64,000 nucleotides of DNA from positions 16,958 to 80,957 of the forward strand of contig JAQBVJ010000016.1 in the NCBI GenBank assembly GCA_027623235.1, written 5' to 3'. How positions within the stretch are numbered: position 1 is the first letter of the stretch; each line of letters begins with the position of its first letter. The notes beneath the pieces were generated by a model that worked only from the letters and a program-made list of their open reading frames with translations, was not told the origin of the DNA and did not search any database. This DNA comes from Planctomycetota bacterium. Lineage in GTDB: Bacteria > Planctomycetota > Planctomycetia > Planctomycetales > Planctomycetaceae. Both the position numbers and the translations under genes were made by a program. Shown piece by piece: positions 34,849 to 45,039 of the stretch.

Positions 34849-35876
34849 GCATCGCCTTTGATCCGGGTTCGTACCGCTTCCTGACGCTGCGTCGTGACGG
34901 CGGAAAACTTATCGCTCGATCCAACCGCAGCGTCTATTCGGTCCTGCCGAACACCGTCGCGCATCAGCAGATCCTCAAACAGGCTGGCCTGAAATTCTCC
35001 TCGTGCGAGAACGGGCTGCTGTTGCTCGGCGACGCGGCTCACGACAGCGCGGGACTGTTCAAGGTCCGCTGCCGACCACTGCTTCCGTCCGGACGAATTC
35101 CCAAAGAAGACCCACTCGGTCGGCAGTTGATTGCCTCTCTTGCCGAGAGCGTTCTGCCGAAAGCGAAGCAACCGGGCGAACGGTGCTGCTTCACCGTGCC
35201 CGGTGGAGCGGACCTGTCCGGCGAGTCGACTCGCGCCGACGTCGAATTCCTGTTGAGGATCATTCGGCTGCAGGGCTACGAACCACAGATCGTTCCAGCA
35301 AGCCTCGCGCTGATCCTCTCGCAACTTGTCGAGAACGCTTTCACAGGAATCGGTCTGGTCTTCGGATCAAGCGGTGCTGAGGCCATGCTCGCTCATCGCG
35401 GCGAGCCGATCTGCCACGCGCGAATCGACATCGGCGGCCAGTGGATCGACGAGCAACTGGCGACCCGTCAAAAAGAGATCGGATACGAACTGGAGACCGG
35501 CGAGCGGTTTCTGAACACCGACGCCGTCCAGCGCCGCCGCGAGTCTGTTGGCACCCCGCTTGTGCTCGCGAAGTCGGCCTTCGAGCGGGAGCTGGCCTCG
35601 CTGCTCCGTAAAGTCGTGTCGGAATTGACCGAGTCGTTCCTGACCGAACTCGCCCGCTCTCCGCGTGCCGCCACGGTCCCGACTCCGTTGCCGGTCGTCT
35701 GCTCGGGAGGCCTGGCCCGCACGGTCGGCTTCGACACGCTGCTCGCCGAAGTCCTCCACGATTCCAGGTTCCCGCTGGACCTGCGCAAACCGCAGATCGT
35801 CGAGGATGCCGAACGAAGCATCCCGCGCGGCCTGCTGATCAACGCCGAACTCGAAGCCACCTCGGCCGCCGCGTAG
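34845..35876 (+). CDS. Actin/Hsp70-fold ATPase-like protein (FtsA/PilM/MreB superfamily)
   Basis: 343 residues, no signal peptide. The two phosphate loops of the actin fold are recognisable: 'SIAFDPGSYRFLTLR' at the very start and 'GIGLVFGSSGAEAMLAHRGEPICHARIDIGGQWID' in the middle, followed by 'PVVCSGGLARTVGF', the adenosine-binding segment. The connecting helices ('LLRKVVSELTESFLTELA') fit the fold. It is shorter than MreB-associated or FtsA proteins and I cannot assign it to a named subfamily. The ATG sits in the stop of the SLBB membrane-protein gene. By analogy with PilM/FtsA it may bind the cytoplasmic tail of that protein and organise an envelope structure. Function is inferred. Confidence 0.75.
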   Translation: MSIAFDPGSYRFLTLRRDGGKLIARSNRSVYSVLPNTVAHQQILKQAGLKFSSCENGLLLLGDAAHDSAGLFKVRCRPLLPSGRIPKEDPLGRQLIASLAESVLPKAKQPGERCCFTVPGGADLSGESTRADVEFLLRIIRLQGYEPQIVPASLALILSQLVENAFTGIGLVFGSSGAEAMLAHRGEPICHARIDIGGQWIDEQLATRQKEIGYELETGERFLNTDAVQRRRESVGTPLVLAKSAFERELASLLRKVVSELTESFLTELARSPRAATVPTPLPVVCSGGLARTVGFDTLLAEVLHDSRFPLDLRKPQIVEDAERSIPRGLLINAELEATSAAA

Positions 35877-35901
35877 AAGTCAATTTGCTTTGCCGCTCGG
35901 G

Positions 35902-36495
35902 TCATGACCAACTGCCGGACACGTAAGGCAGCCTTGCCGCAGTCGCCGCGATGCCTTCCTGGTCCTCAAGCAACTGCGAGAGGAAATCCCAGTCGCCGCT
36001 CAGGAGAGAGTTTCTCGCGCTGTCCGGCATCGTGCAGGGACAGGAGTCCTCGCCAAATCTCACAGTGAGGCCTTCCAGGTCGACTGTGACTTCCAGCGCG
36101 GGGTCCGCTTCGATGGCTCTGCCAAGCCTCGCCAGATCTGCAGTGGCAGCACAAACGGCGGGGATGCCGAGCGACGTGCAGTTGCCGAAGAAGATTTCGG
36201 CAAACGACTCGGCCACGATCGCTTTGATACCCCACCTCATGAGCGACTGCGGAGCGTGCTCACGCGAGGATCCGCACCCGAAGTTGCGACGGGCAACAAG
36301 GACGCTGGCGTTCTGGTAGGCCGCCTTGTTGAAGGGATGATTCGGATCCTGCTGACGGTCATCCTCAAACGCGTGCTCACCGATGCCGTCGAAGGTGACG
36401 CAGCGAAGGTATCGCGCGGGGATGATCCGGTCGGTGTCGATGTCGTCAAGAAGGAGCGGCAAGCCGGGTCCGGTGATCTGTTCGATTTTCTGCAT
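35902..36495 (-). CDS. leuD: 3-isopropylmalate dehydratase small subunit
   Basis: 197 residues from ATG 36495, preceded by AAAGG; the frame is open to 36528. LeuD forms the isomerase of leucine synthesis with LeuC. Seen motifs: '[14 protein letters not shown]', '[41 protein letters not shown]' and 'GIPAVCA', all typical of the swivelling domain that holds the active-site Arg-Ser. Length normal. It is the third gene of leuC-protease-leuD on the minus strand. Confidence 0.95.
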   Translation of the reverse strand: MQKIEQITGPGLPLLLDDIDTDRIIPARYLRCVTFDGIGEHAFEDDRQQDPNHPFNKAAYQNASVLVARRNFGCGSSREHAPQSLMRWGIKAIVAESFAEIFFGNCTSLGIPAVCAATADLARLGRAIEADPALEVTVDLEGLTVRFGEDSCPCTMPDSARNSLLSGDWDFLSQLLEDQEGIAATAARLPYVSGSWS

Positions 36496-36538
36496 GATTA
36501 AACCTTTATTCGCAGGGTGCGTGATCACACACCGCTCG

Positions 36539-36958
36539 TTAGTAAAGTTCGAGAATCTGTTCGCCGCCGTGCGCAGGATTGCCCATCAGCCGGCGGCCCT
36601 GAAGATCGACGACAAGGTCCATCATTTCGAGCGGGATCTGCCCGATCAGAACTGGCACCTCGTCTGGAACTTCGACGACATCGACTGTGCAGAACCGATC
36701 CATCCAGCGCAGCCGCACAGCTTCGTAAATGTTGACAGGAGCAACTCCCTGGCTCGAAGTCGCCTGCTTCTCAGCGACCTTCCTGATACCAAGTTGTGTA
36801 ATGACTCTGATTGGGAGGGCAAGCGTCGTTGCGCCTGTGTCAACAAGTGCGTCGGTGACCTCAACATGTCGAACGTCCGCTTCTTTGAGCCGACCTTCTT
36901 CGGCGGCGTAAAGGTCGCGAATGTTTTCGATGCGGACTGCTGCGAGAACTCGTCTCAT
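36539..36958 (-). CDS. Small retropepsin-like aspartic protease (clan AA) inserted between leuC and leuD
   Basis: 139 residues from ATG 36958, chosen because GGAG lies 7 bases upstream (a GTG at 36970 would overlap the leuC stop). The catalytic signature '[13 protein letters not shown]' (Asp40-Thr-Gly-Ala) and the following '[16 protein letters not shown]' strand fit a single-domain, dimeric retropepsin fold. No signal peptide or membrane helix, so cytoplasmic. It begins 11 bp after leuC and ends 43 bp before the leuD start, so it is almost certainly co-transcribed. Prokaryotic members of this family have no assigned substrate. Whether it serves leucine synthesis or is a chance insertion is unknown. 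Confidence 0.82.
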   Translation of the reverse strand: MRRVLAAVRIENIRDLYAAEEGRLKEADVRHVEVTDALVDTGATTLALPIRVITQLGIRKVAEKQATSSQGVAPVNIYEAVRLRWMDRFCTVDVVEVPDEVPVLIGQIPLEMMDLVVDLQGRRLMGNPAHGGEQILELY

Positions 36959-36969
36959 GACTTGCTCCA

Positions 36970-38385
36970 CTAAACCGCGACCGGTTCGGTCATCTTACGG
37001 ACGTCGGTGACGGCTCCGTTGATCGCCGCGGCAGCGACCATTGCGGGGCTCATCAGCAGCGTTCGTCCGGTCGGGCTTCCCTGGCGGCCTTTGAAGTTGC
37101 GGTTGCTGGATGAGGCACAGACTTCCGCTCCCTGCAGTTTGTCCGGGTTCATGGCCAGGCACATCGAGCATCCGGCCGCCCGCCACTGGAAGCCGGCTTC
37201 GGTGAAGATCCTGTCGAGCCCTTCTTCCTCGGCCTGCTTCGCGACCTGCTGCGAGCCTGGCACGACGAGCGCTTTGACTCCGTCCGCGACTTTGTTGCCT
37301 TTGGCGATGGCGGCCGCTTCGCGGAGATCAGAAATCCGCGAGTTCGTGCACGAGCCGACAAAGGCGACGTCGATCTTCGTGCCCTCGATCGGCTGGCCTT
37401 CGGTCAGGCCCATGTACTGCAAAGCCTCGCCGATCAGAAAATGCTCGGACTCGGGGAAGCTGGAGACCGACGGAATGGACTGTGAGATTCCGAGCGACTG
37501 AGCCGGCGTGATGCCCCACGTGACGGTCGGCTCAATATCGGCCGCGTCAAAGGTGACGACGTCGTCGAATTCGGCATCGGGGCCGGACGCGAGGCTCAGC
37601 CACCACGCGGCAGCTTTGTCAAAGTCCGCTCCCTGAGGTGCCATCGGCCGGCCTCGCAGGTAGTCGACTGTCGTCTGATCCGGGTTCACGTAACCGCAAC
37701 GGGCTCCACCTTCGATGGCCATGTTGCAGACGGTCATTCGCTCTTCCATCGTCATCCGGTCAAAGACCTCGCCGGCATACTCATAAGCAAAGCCGACCCC
37801 GCCTTGAACGCCCAGCTTCTGAATGATGTACAGCGTGACGTCTTTCGCGAAGACACCGCGCCCGAGCTCACCGTTGACTTCGACGCGGCGGACTTTCGGA
37901 CGCTGCATGGCGAGCGTCTGAGTCGACAGCACGTAGGCAACCTGGCTGGTGCCGATGCCGAAGGCGATACTGCCGAAGGCGCCGTGAGTGCTCGTGTGAC
38001 TGTCTCCACACGCCAGCGTCATTCCCGGTTGAGTCAGTCCCAGTTCCGGGCCGACGACATGCACGATGCCCTGGCGATGGTCGGCCAGGTCGAGCAGAGT
38101 GACACCGAACTCGCGACAGTTCTTCTCGATCGCCGACATCATTTCTTCGGCGAGCAAATCCTGAAACGGCCGCGCCTGATCGAGCGTCGGGATGATGTGG
38201 TCGACCGTGGCGAGAGTCAGCTCGGGATGCAGGACGGTGAGGTTCCGGTCACGGAGCATCTCGAACGCCTGCGGGCTGGTGACCTCGTGAATGAGGTGCT
38301 GGCCGATGAACAACTGCGTCTGGCCAGAGGCCAGCGTCCCGACCGCATGAAGGTCCCACACCTTGTTAAACAGATTCTGCGACAT
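36970..38385 (-). CDS. leuC: 3-isopropylmalate dehydratase large subunit
   Basis: 471 residues from ATG 38385, preceded by GAAGGTG; the longer frame to 38475 has no homologous content. LeuC carries the [4Fe-4S] cluster that isomerises 2- and 3-isopropylmalate. The three cluster cysteines lie in '[12 protein letters not shown]' and '[15 protein letters not shown]'. Other family stretches are '[26 protein letters not shown]' and '[13 protein letters not shown]'. Normal length. First gene of the leuC-protease-leuD unit, apart from leuA at 59-60 kb. Confidence 0.96.
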   Translation of the reverse strand: MSQNLFNKVWDLHAVGTLASGQTQLFIGQHLIHEVTSPQAFEMLRDRNLTVLHPELTLATVDHIIPTLDQARPFQDLLAEEMMSAIEKNCREFGVTLLDLADHRQGIVHVVGPELGLTQPGMTLACGDSHTSTHGAFGSIAFGIGTSQVAYVLSTQTLAMQRPKVRRVEVNGELGRGVFAKDVTLYIIQKLGVQGGVGFAYEYAGEVFDRMTMEERMTVCNMAIEGGARCGYVNPDQTTVDYLRGRPMAPQGADFDKAAAWWLSLASGPDAEFDDVVTFDAADIEPTVTWGITPAQSLGISQSIPSVSSFPESEHFLIGEALQYMGLTEGQPIEGTKIDVAFVGSCTNSRISDLREAAAIAKGNKVADGVKALVVPGSQQVAKQAEEEGLDRIFTEAGFQWRAAGCSMCLAMNPDKLQGAEVCASSSNRNFKGRQGSPTGRTLLMSPAMVAAAAINGAVTDVRKMTEPVAV

Positions 38386-38745
38386 GAAAGAACACCTTCG
38401 GATAGAGGACCGCTCATTGGGCGGCAAAAAAGGAACGCGAAACCGGCAACGGACTTTCGACTCAAGCGACGCCAAAAGTCACCCGGAAGTCCCGCTGGCA
38501 GGACACGCGAGGAGTGAAATCCGTTCGAGTAATCATAATCCGTCACCGTTACAGCATTTCGGCCGTAACCATTTATCCTGATGACGGTTACCCTCTATCA
38601 CGAACAACGGACGCCGGAATTCCGCTGGCGAGACGAGATTGTAACACCGGATTCCAGCGAGTGTGAGCGTCTCTGAAAGAGACGGGCCGACGCGAATCAA
38701 ACCGCAAGTGACCGCTGATCATTCGCGGCTCAAGACAAAAGTGGA
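38386..38745. promoter_or_regulatory. Region upstream of leuC
   Basis: 360 bp with no supported gene. Unlike leuA, no leucine-rich leader peptide is found here. An inverted repeat GTAACC (38565-38570) / GGTTAC (38586-38591) could be an operator. A perfect hairpin CGTCTCT-GAA-AGAGACG stands at 38668-38684, without a U-tract; it lies upstream of leuC and beyond the 3' end of the minus-strand gene that ends elsewhere, so its role is uncertain. Confidence 0.35.
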
Positions 38746-39312
38746 TCACTCAAGAATCTTCGCCGTGCTCGTCACAACCGCCTCGATGCCCTTTTTGTCC
38801 AGCTTGCCTTTGGCGTAGGCGTGGTTGGCTTTGACTTCCTGATCGTGCCACAGCATCACGGTCACGTCAGCCTTCCCGGCGATGCGGCATTTCGGCGGGC
38901 CTGCGGTGCCGTCAAACAAAGTCAGCGGAATGTTTTTGATGTTGTGCTTTCGTGTCAGCTTGATCAGCGTCTTCTCATCCGCTTTCGGATCCTCAGAGAG
39001 GAGTACGACGAACGCTTTCAGCTCCTTGTCCTGATTCTCATCGATCTGTTTGTCAATTCTCGCGATGAGAGTCGCGACTTCATCCGTGATCTGGCGGGCA
39101 ACAATGTTGATCACTGGCCGAGCCCCGTACCGGCAGGCGTAGCAGATCGAACGGCCTCGAGCCGGACCGGTCACGTCTTTGACATCAAACGTGCCGACGT
39201 AATCTCCCACCTGGAGACCGGACTTCAGCGGCATTCCGGTCTCGTTGTCTGCTGCCAATCCGACAGCAGAAACTGCGAACGCGCAGGCAACGGTCGTCAG
39301 AACTCGATGCAT
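38746..39312 (-). CDS. Secreted thioredoxin-fold-like protein
   Basis: 188 residues. Signal peptide about 1-20 ('VACAFAVSAVGLAAD'). The mature part begins with 'GLQVGDYVGTFDVKDVTGP', resembling the start of peroxiredoxin/thioredoxin-like domains, and contains 'SICYACRYGARPVINIVARQ', a CxxC-like pair (Cys-Tyr-Ala-Cys) near a first helix, then 'AFVVLLSEDPKADEKTLIKL' and 'IKNIPLTLFDGTAGP' with the cis-Pro position. This fits a periplasmic redox or Trx-fold protein that is common in planctomycetes, but the reaction is unknown. Single gene between leuC and the RTX gene. Confidence 0.7.
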   Translation of the reverse strand: MHRVLTTVACAFAVSAVGLAADNETGMPLKSGLQVGDYVGTFDVKDVTGPARGRSICYACRYGARPVINIVARQITDEVATLIARIDKQIDENQDKELKAFVVLLSEDPKADEKTLIKLTRKHNIKNIPLTLFDGTAGPPKCRIAGKADVTVMLWHDQEVKANHAYAKGKLDKKGIEAVVTSTAKILE

Positions 39313-39449
39313 CGTTTTCTCCGGGATGAGGAGTCCGCCAGACCAGCGGAAAAGCAGTCAGACAGTGTCATATTCCAAAACGGAAAAGTCACGCCATGCC
39401 GGTTTCTGAACCTGCGTCGGTTACCTGCCGGAAATCACGTCACGTTGCC

Positions 39450-42400
39450 TCAAACGTCATCCGCCCACGGAGCGTCGAACTGAAACAGCTCGTCGATTTC
39501 GGCAGCGTCGCCAATCAGGTTGTCGCCGAGGTCAGCCATTCCGGTTCCGTGTCCGCCGGCGATGACGTCCGTTCCGGCGCCACCGTCGACGCGATCGATT
39601 CCGGCTCCGCCGAGTGCCGTGTCGTTTCCTGCTCCCGCGGTGAGGTTGTCGTTACCGTCTCCGCCCAGCAGCACGTCGTTGCCGGCACCGCCGTCCAGGA
39701 AATCGATGCCGACGTGTCCGGCGAGCCCGTCGTCTCCGTCGCCACCAATAAGCGTATCGTTGCCCGCCTGACCACGAAGAATGTCATTGCCGAGCCCGCC
39801 CTCAAGCTGATCGGAATTGCCCGCCCCTTCGATCAAGTCATCGCCGGCATCTCCGACAAGAAGATCGCTGCCCCAACCGCCGCGGATCGTGTCCGCGTCA
39901 TCTCCACCGCGGATCGTGTCGGCTCCCAGCTCTCCCAGCAGAAGATCGCGGAATTCGCTTCCGATCACGCTGTCGTTTCCAGCCTCGCCGTCAACGACGA
40001 CACCATCGTCGAGCAGATTCGTGAAGACAGCGCGAGTCACCTGGCTGAGATCCACGCTGTCGTTGCCGGTACTGCCGCGAACATGCAGCCTCCGAATGAG
40101 GCTCAAACTGAGGCCCGCGATTTCACTCACGATGACACCGTTATATTCCACCTGGACGTTGTTGCCGCTGGAGCGGACCGTGACCGACGACGAATCCGGT
40201 GCGAGCAGCGTCAGCTGGCGGTTGTTCTGCGAATACCCGACTCGAACCTGCGTTGCCTCGTTGATCAGGTCGCCGCCGGCATTGATGAACCGGTTCGTGC
40301 CGGGACCACCGGCCAGAACGTCAGAACTGCTTCCCCCGTCAAGGTAGTCGTCGCCAACTCCACCCAGCAGGATGTCAGCCTCTCCCAGACCCAGCAGGAA
40401 GTCGTTGCCTTCTCCGCCGAGCAATGAGTCTTCGTCTTCGTCGCCGCGCAGCAGGTCATTACCACGATCTCCGACGAGCCCGTCGCGACCGCGATTGCCG
40501 TACAGCGAATCCGCTCCGTCATTACCGAACAGCCAGTCGGCATCGCGATCACCGAAGAGCTGATCCGCTTCCGTGCCCCCGTGAAGGTCGTCCTCGCCGG
40601 GCCCGCCGCGAATCGAGTCAGCGCCGGCATCGCCGAACAGTTGATCGTGCCCGCCATCGCCAAAGATCGTGTCGTCGTCGTCGCCACCGAACGCGCGGTC
40701 GTCACCGTCGCCACCAAAAATGACATCCGCACCGGCGTCGCCTTCGAGCAAATCGTTGCCGTCACCCCCGTTGATCGAATCCGCTCCGTTGCCGCCACGC
40801 AGCGTGTCGTCGCCGGCGTGACCATTGACAACGTCTACCCCGTCGTTGCCGCTCAGATCGTCGTTGCCCAGGTCGCCGCCGATCGTGTCGTCTCCGGTTC
40901 CTCCGATACCCGTATCGTCACCGAATCCGCCATAAATCAGGTCGTCTCCCGCGTTGCCGCGAAGGTCATCGTTGCCCTCGTCGCCGCTCAGAAAATCGTC
41001 ACCGGCCCCGGCGATGATCAGGTCGTTCCCAGCCTCCCCCTGCAGGTTGTCGGCGCCGGCCGAGCCGTAAAGCGTGTCGTCTCCCGCTCCCCCCCGGAGC
41101 CAGAGTTCGACGCCGATGGCCGCTCGACCGTCCAGCACATTGCTTCCGTCTCCGCCGTTGAGGATCACCATTTCCGTCGAAGAGAACTCGTCGGTGCCTC
41201 GCCCGAGAAGCTGAGTCGCCGTCACCCGAAAATCAAAGTTGCCCCACTCAACGAGTATGTCGCTGCCGTCCCCGCCGGACAGAGTGTCGTTGCCGTCCCC
41301 GCCGCTGACGCGGTCGCCGTCACCGTCCTCACCGCGGACATCGTCGTTTCCGTTATCGCCGTTCATAACGTCGGCATCGCCCCCGCCGAACAGCAGATCG
41401 TTGCCGTCGCCAGCGAACATCGTGTCCAGTCCGAAGCCGCCAAACATCGTGTCGTTACCCTCCTGGCCGTAGAGCAGGTCCGATCCGCCATTGCCAAACA
41501 GCAGGTCGTCCCCCGGGCCGCCGTGGATCTGGTCGGCCATTTCGCCACCGCGGACCGTGTCGTCGCCGGAACCACCACGCAGTATCGCCTGCCGCCCCGA
41601 CGATTCCGTCGTGATCAGGTCATTGCCGAACGAGCCGTCGATCACGACGCGCGCTGTGAAAGTCGGGTCGAGTGCCGTTAACGTCAACGAGTCATACCCT
41701 CGCCCGAGATTGATGCTCAGATTCGTGGCTGGACTGGCGAAGTCGAGTATCGCTGCACCGTGAATCAGCCGCGTCTGATCGGCCGCCGCTCCGGCACGAA
41801 CTGTCACGACGTCACCCCGGAATCCAAACTCGATGGATCGCACCGGAGCCGGCACGGCGTCGAGCACACTCGTGACGTTTTCGTAAGAGATTTTCGAACC
41901 GTCTGAATTGATCGTGCCGAACCCTGGCTCGCTCAGCGCGTACCCGACAGCGGTCGCCGTGCCACCCTCGACGATCAATGAATCGTCGCCGCCGACGGTG
42001 CCAAGAAACGTGACGCCCTCCGGCGGAACCGCATTCGCTGTCCCCAGGTCAACCGTCACGATGTCCGTGTCAGGCGAGCCAAAGACCACCAGCTCGTTCA
42101 TGGCAACAAAACTGAATCGAAACAGTTCGGCGCCGGCCACCGATCGCACCACCACGTCGCCGGAATCGCCGACGACCTCGTACTGTCCTCCCCCGTCCGG
42201 AAGCTGAACCCGGTACGTCCGCTGAGCCTCAAACGCACCCACATCGACCGGGTGATCGAGCGATCGCACCTCGCCACGCTGATCGGTTGCCGGTGCCCGG
42301 TCGCGGTCGCCCGCATCGATCGCCGGGCTCGAAGCGAGCAGTGCATGAGTCCGCGTCGGCCCGCCATTGTCGGCCAGCGGGAGCAGACCGAGGTTCAGAA

Positions 42401-44405
42401 CGTTTCCCGGCGAGCCGAACTGATTGGAATTGTCTCCGTCAGCAACGCCAATCACCCGCGAGCCATCGCCAATAATATTGAACGAGCTGCTGGCAATCAT
42501 GTTGCCGTGGTAATCCAGATTGCCAAGATTGGCTCCGATCAGAACGTTGTGCAGCTGCAAAGCCGGCCCGTCCGTGTAAACGCCGCTGCCCTCTCCACCG
42601 GACGACTGGTTCAGCGTGAACGTTGAGCTTGTCAGCAGCGATCCCTGCGCGGAGGCCCACAGACCGCCACCCTGATTTTTGCCCGGTTCGCCAATCATTC
42701 CGGAGGCACCATCGGCGCCGGCTGGCGTCCCCTTTCCCGCTTTGCCTCCAGCCGCGCCAAGACCGTGACCGGAACTGTTTGATGAGACTGTCGAATTTGT
42801 CACGGTGAGATTGCTTCCGGCGACGTAAACTCCGCCGCCCTGGCCATCGCCGCCGTCTCCGCCGATCCCACCCTGGCCACCGTCGGCCGCCGAACCCCCT
42901 CCCATCGGATCGCCGGCGTCGCCGCCCGCACCACCCGTTCCACCATTTCCTCCCATTGCCGCGTTCAACGCGACGGCCGTCTCAACCAGAGTCAGCACGC
43001 CTGCCTGCGTGCGGATGCCGCCACCATGAGCGAAGCCTCCGTCAGACCCGTCGCCTCCGAGCGCTCCCCCGGCAGCGCCGGCCGCACCGTCTCCACCGGC
43101 CCCGCCATCGCCTCCGTTTCGCCCGGTGCCCCCTTGAGCCAGGTTGCCTGTCACGCTGCTTCGCGTCACCGTCGCGTTGGCGAGTTCGACAGAGATCGCT
43201 CCGCCCACGGCATCGCCAGCGTCCGGACTGATCCCTCCTGGAGTTCCCTGAGCAGCAATCGCTCCGCCAACCGACTCGCCGCCCTCTCCGCCCGCTCCGC
43301 CGAATCCGGAGTTACCGCCGACCGCGCTATTGCCGGTCAGGCTTGAGTCGACCACGTTGAGGGATCCGAACTTGAGATAAACCGCACCACCGCCCGCATC
43401 AGCGCCTTCCCCTCCACGCCCCCCTTGACCGCCGATCGCTCCGCCCGCGCCTTCTCCTCCGGCACCCCCTGCTCCGCCCTGACCCGCCCGTGCCCGGTTC
43501 GTTGCGAACGTCGAACCGCTCACAGTCAGTTGCGCGCTGTCACCGAATATGGCTCCCCCATAGGCGATGCCTCCGGTCCGACCTTCCTTCCCGTCGACGC
43601 CGCCACCTTCGATCACACCCGACGCACCGGTCGCACCGTCGCCGCCTTGCGCCACGTTGTTGGTCAAGGAGCCGCCGGTGATTGTCAGCGCTGCACTGTA
43701 GATGGCCACCGCTCCGCCGATGCCGCGATGCCCGTCTCCGTTGGCGTTGTTTGTGCCGAACGCGATGTTGCTGCTGACTTCGACTCCGCTGAGCTCAACA
43801 TTGCCGCCGACAGACAGGATCGCTCCACCGATCGAATCCCGCTCCGTCGGCTGACTGCCAGACATTCCGTCGTCACGAGCGACTCCGTTTCGAATCGAGA
43901 GGTTTCGAAAGATCGCCGTGACATTCTGAAAAATGTGAAACGCCCGATCCGTGCCCGAAGCGTCAATAATTGTTGAGCCGACTCCGGCACCTTCAAACAC
44001 GATCGTCCGATTGCCCTCAGTCAGGTCAAAGTCGCCGGTCAGATTTGCGTTGTCCTGCCCGTTTGAGTTTCCCAGCCCGATTCTCCATTGCCCCGGTCCC
44101 AGGGTGATGATGTCGTCTTCGCCGTTGGAGTTTGCCTGACTGATGATGTCGCGCAGACTGGTCGCACTCCCGTCGACTGCGGTCAGCACTGGAGTGAACG
44201 CCGACAGAACGACTCGGTCTTCGAGTTGCTGAATCGAGCTCAACGACCTTCGTGAGCGGTTCGAGCGACAACACATTCCCTCAAAGTGCTTCGAAATAAG
44301 ACGCCGCCAGTGCTTCCGAAATCGCTCACCCCGACCAGGACGAGGTGACACAAATGACAGATCCTTGCCGAACGTCGACTCAGTCTGATTAAGGTGCGTT
44401 TTCAT
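39450..44405 (-). CDS. Giant glycine-rich RTX calcium-binding surface protein
   Basis: 1651 residues from ATG 44405 (weak GAG before it). Residues 61-69, LEDRVVLSA, are an LEPR-like planctomycete surface-protein motif after a basic N-terminus. Residues about 85-220 form a beta-helix of Pectate-lyase/CSLREA type. About 220-590 is extremely Gly-rich, alternating 'GGAGGAGGEGAGG' runs with 'LTVSGSTF..N.A' strands. About 675-727 is a choice-of-anchor Q domain ('LADNGGPTRTHALLASSPAI'). About 940-1640 contains dozens of RTX nonapeptides (GGxGxDxLx), which bind Ca2+ and fold after secretion, usually by a type I system. No type I secretion genes are nearby. The very regular repeats create long spurious antisense frames. 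Likely an adhesin or envelope protein. Confidence 0.88.
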   Translation of the reverse strand: MKTHLNQTESTFGKDLSFVSPRPGRGERFRKHWRRLISKHFEGMCCRSNRSRRSLSSIQQLEDRVVLSAFTPVLTAVDGSATSLRDIISQANSNGEDDIITLGPGQWRIGLGNSNGQDNANLTGDFDLTEGNRTIVFEGAGVGSTIIDASGTDRAFHIFQNVTAIFRNLSIRNGVARDDGMSGSQPTERDSIGGAILSVGGNVELSGVEVSSNIAFGTNNANGDGHRGIGGAVAIYSAALTITGGSLTNNVAQGGDGATGASGVIEGGGVDGKEGRTGGIAYGGAIFGDSAQLTVSGSTFATNRARAGQGGAGGAGGEGAGGAIGGQGGRGGEGADAGGGAVYLKFGSLNVVDSSLTGNSAVGGNSGFGGAGGEGGESVGGAIAAQGTPGGISPDAGDAVGGAISVELANATVTRSSVTGNLAQGGTGRNGGDGGAGGDGAAGAAGGALGGDGSDGGFAHGGGIRTQAGVLTLVETAVALNAAMGGNGGTGGAGGDAGDPMGGGSAADGGQGGIGGDGGDGQGGGVYVAGSNLTVTNSTVSSNSSGHGLGAAGGKAGKGTPAGADGASGMIGEPGKNQGGGLWASAQGSLLTSSTFTLNQSSGGEGSGVYTDGPALQLHNVLIGANLGNLDYHGNMIASSSFNIIGDGSRVIGVADGDNSNQFGSPGNVLNLGLLPLADNGGPTRTHALLASSPAIDAGDRDRAPATDQRGEVRSLDHPVDVGAFEAQRTYRVQLPDGGGQYEVVGDSGDVVVRSVAGAELFRFSFVAMNELVVFGSPDTDIVTVDLGTANAVPPEGVTFLGTVGGDDSLIVEGGTATAVGYALSEPGFGTINSDGSKISYENVTSVLDAVPAPVRSIEFGFRGDVVTVRAGAAADQTRLIHGAAILDFASPATNLSINLGRGYDSLTLTALDPTFTARVVIDGSFGNDLITTESSGRQAILRGGSGDDTVRGGEMADQIHGGPGDDLLFGNGGSDLLYGQEGNDTMFGGFGLDTMFAGDGNDLLFGGGDADVMNGDNGNDDVRGEDGDGDRVSGGDGNDTLSGGDGSDILVEWGNFDFRVTATQLLGRGTDEFSSTEMVILNGGDGSNVLDGRAAIGVELWLRGGAGDDTLYGSAGADNLQGEAGNDLIIAGAGDDFLSGDEGNDDLRGNAGDDLIYGGFGDDTGIGGTGDDTIGGDLGNDDLSGNDGVDVVNGHAGDDTLRGGNGADSINGGDGNDLLEGDAGADVIFGGDGDDRAFGGDDDDTIFGDGGHDQLFGDAGADSIRGGPGEDDLHGGTEADQLFGDRDADWLFGNDGADSLYGNRGRDGLVGDRGNDLLRGDEDEDSLLGGEGNDFLLGLGEADILLGGVGDDYLDGGSSSDVLAGGPGTNRFINAGGDLINEATQVRVGYSQNNRQLTLLAPDSSSVTVRSSGNNVQVEYNGVIVSEIAGLSLSLIRRLHVRGSTGNDSVDLSQVTRAVFTNLLDDGVVVDGEAGNDSVIGSEFRDLLLGELGADTIRGGDDADTIRGGWGSDLLVGDAGDDLIEGAGNSDQLEGGLGNDILRGQAGNDTLIGGDGDDGLAGHVGIDFLDGGAGNDVLLGGDGNDNLTAGAGNDTALGGAGIDRVDGGAGTDVIAGGHGTGMADLGDNLIGDAAEIDELFQFDAPWADDV

Positions 44406-45039
44406 GAAAGTCTCGGTCTGAGTGATAATGAGCTGACAGGCAGCAAACGCACACAAATTCTGTGAAACGACATCGCTCGATGTTTCTTCACTGGCGGTCG
44501 CTGCCTGGTGTTCAGAAATCCTGTCATTCGCTGGCAATGTGTTTCGGAGTCCGTACGACGGGATGCGCCGACGATGCGGGCTGTGAGGCCTCAGCGCTTA
44601 ACCAATCCCCGGGAACCCTCAGATTCCCGTATCGCGACTTCGTCAAGCTGAAGCAGTGCAAACCACGGGACACATCGGTCAATCTGGTGAACGCGAATTG
44701 ACGAGAGCAGGCAGCGCACTCCGCGAAGCACCAGAGACAATGGAACGGCACGAAAGGTTGAAACTCCGCATCGCGAGACATTGACCATCCCGTCACGAGA
44801 CTCCAGCCGGACGGGACGGTCGCGATCGACAGGCAACATCACCTGCCAACCTGATCGGCATTGCGGCATTCTTCAGCCGCTCGGATTAATTCACGGCCTG
44901 TCCTGTCGACTGCCGGGGGCCAGGCAAGCACCCTTACGAACATCCGACCTCGCTGACCGATCGCCCGACCCGATAGACTTTCCCGCAGCTCACACCACAC
45001 GCATTTCCCCCCTCAACGCCGTTCGCCAGAGAGACTCCT
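44406..45039. promoter_or_regulatory. Divergent region between the RTX and TIR genes
   Basis: 634 bp without a supported gene; the short frames here have no coding character and no homology I recognise. Promoters for both flanking genes should be included. I see no repeat, tRNA or clear hairpin with a U-tract. Confidence 0.3.

Noticed and set aside
38668..38684. Hairpin CGTCTCT-GAA-AGAGACG upstream of leuC as a leucine attenuator
   Set aside because: No leucine-rich leader and no U-tract, unlike the leuA leader.
39396..41681. Long plus-strand frames (343 and 366 codons) opposite the RTX gene
   Set aside because: They are shadows of the highly regular RTX nonapeptide repeats; the minus strand has the real protein.
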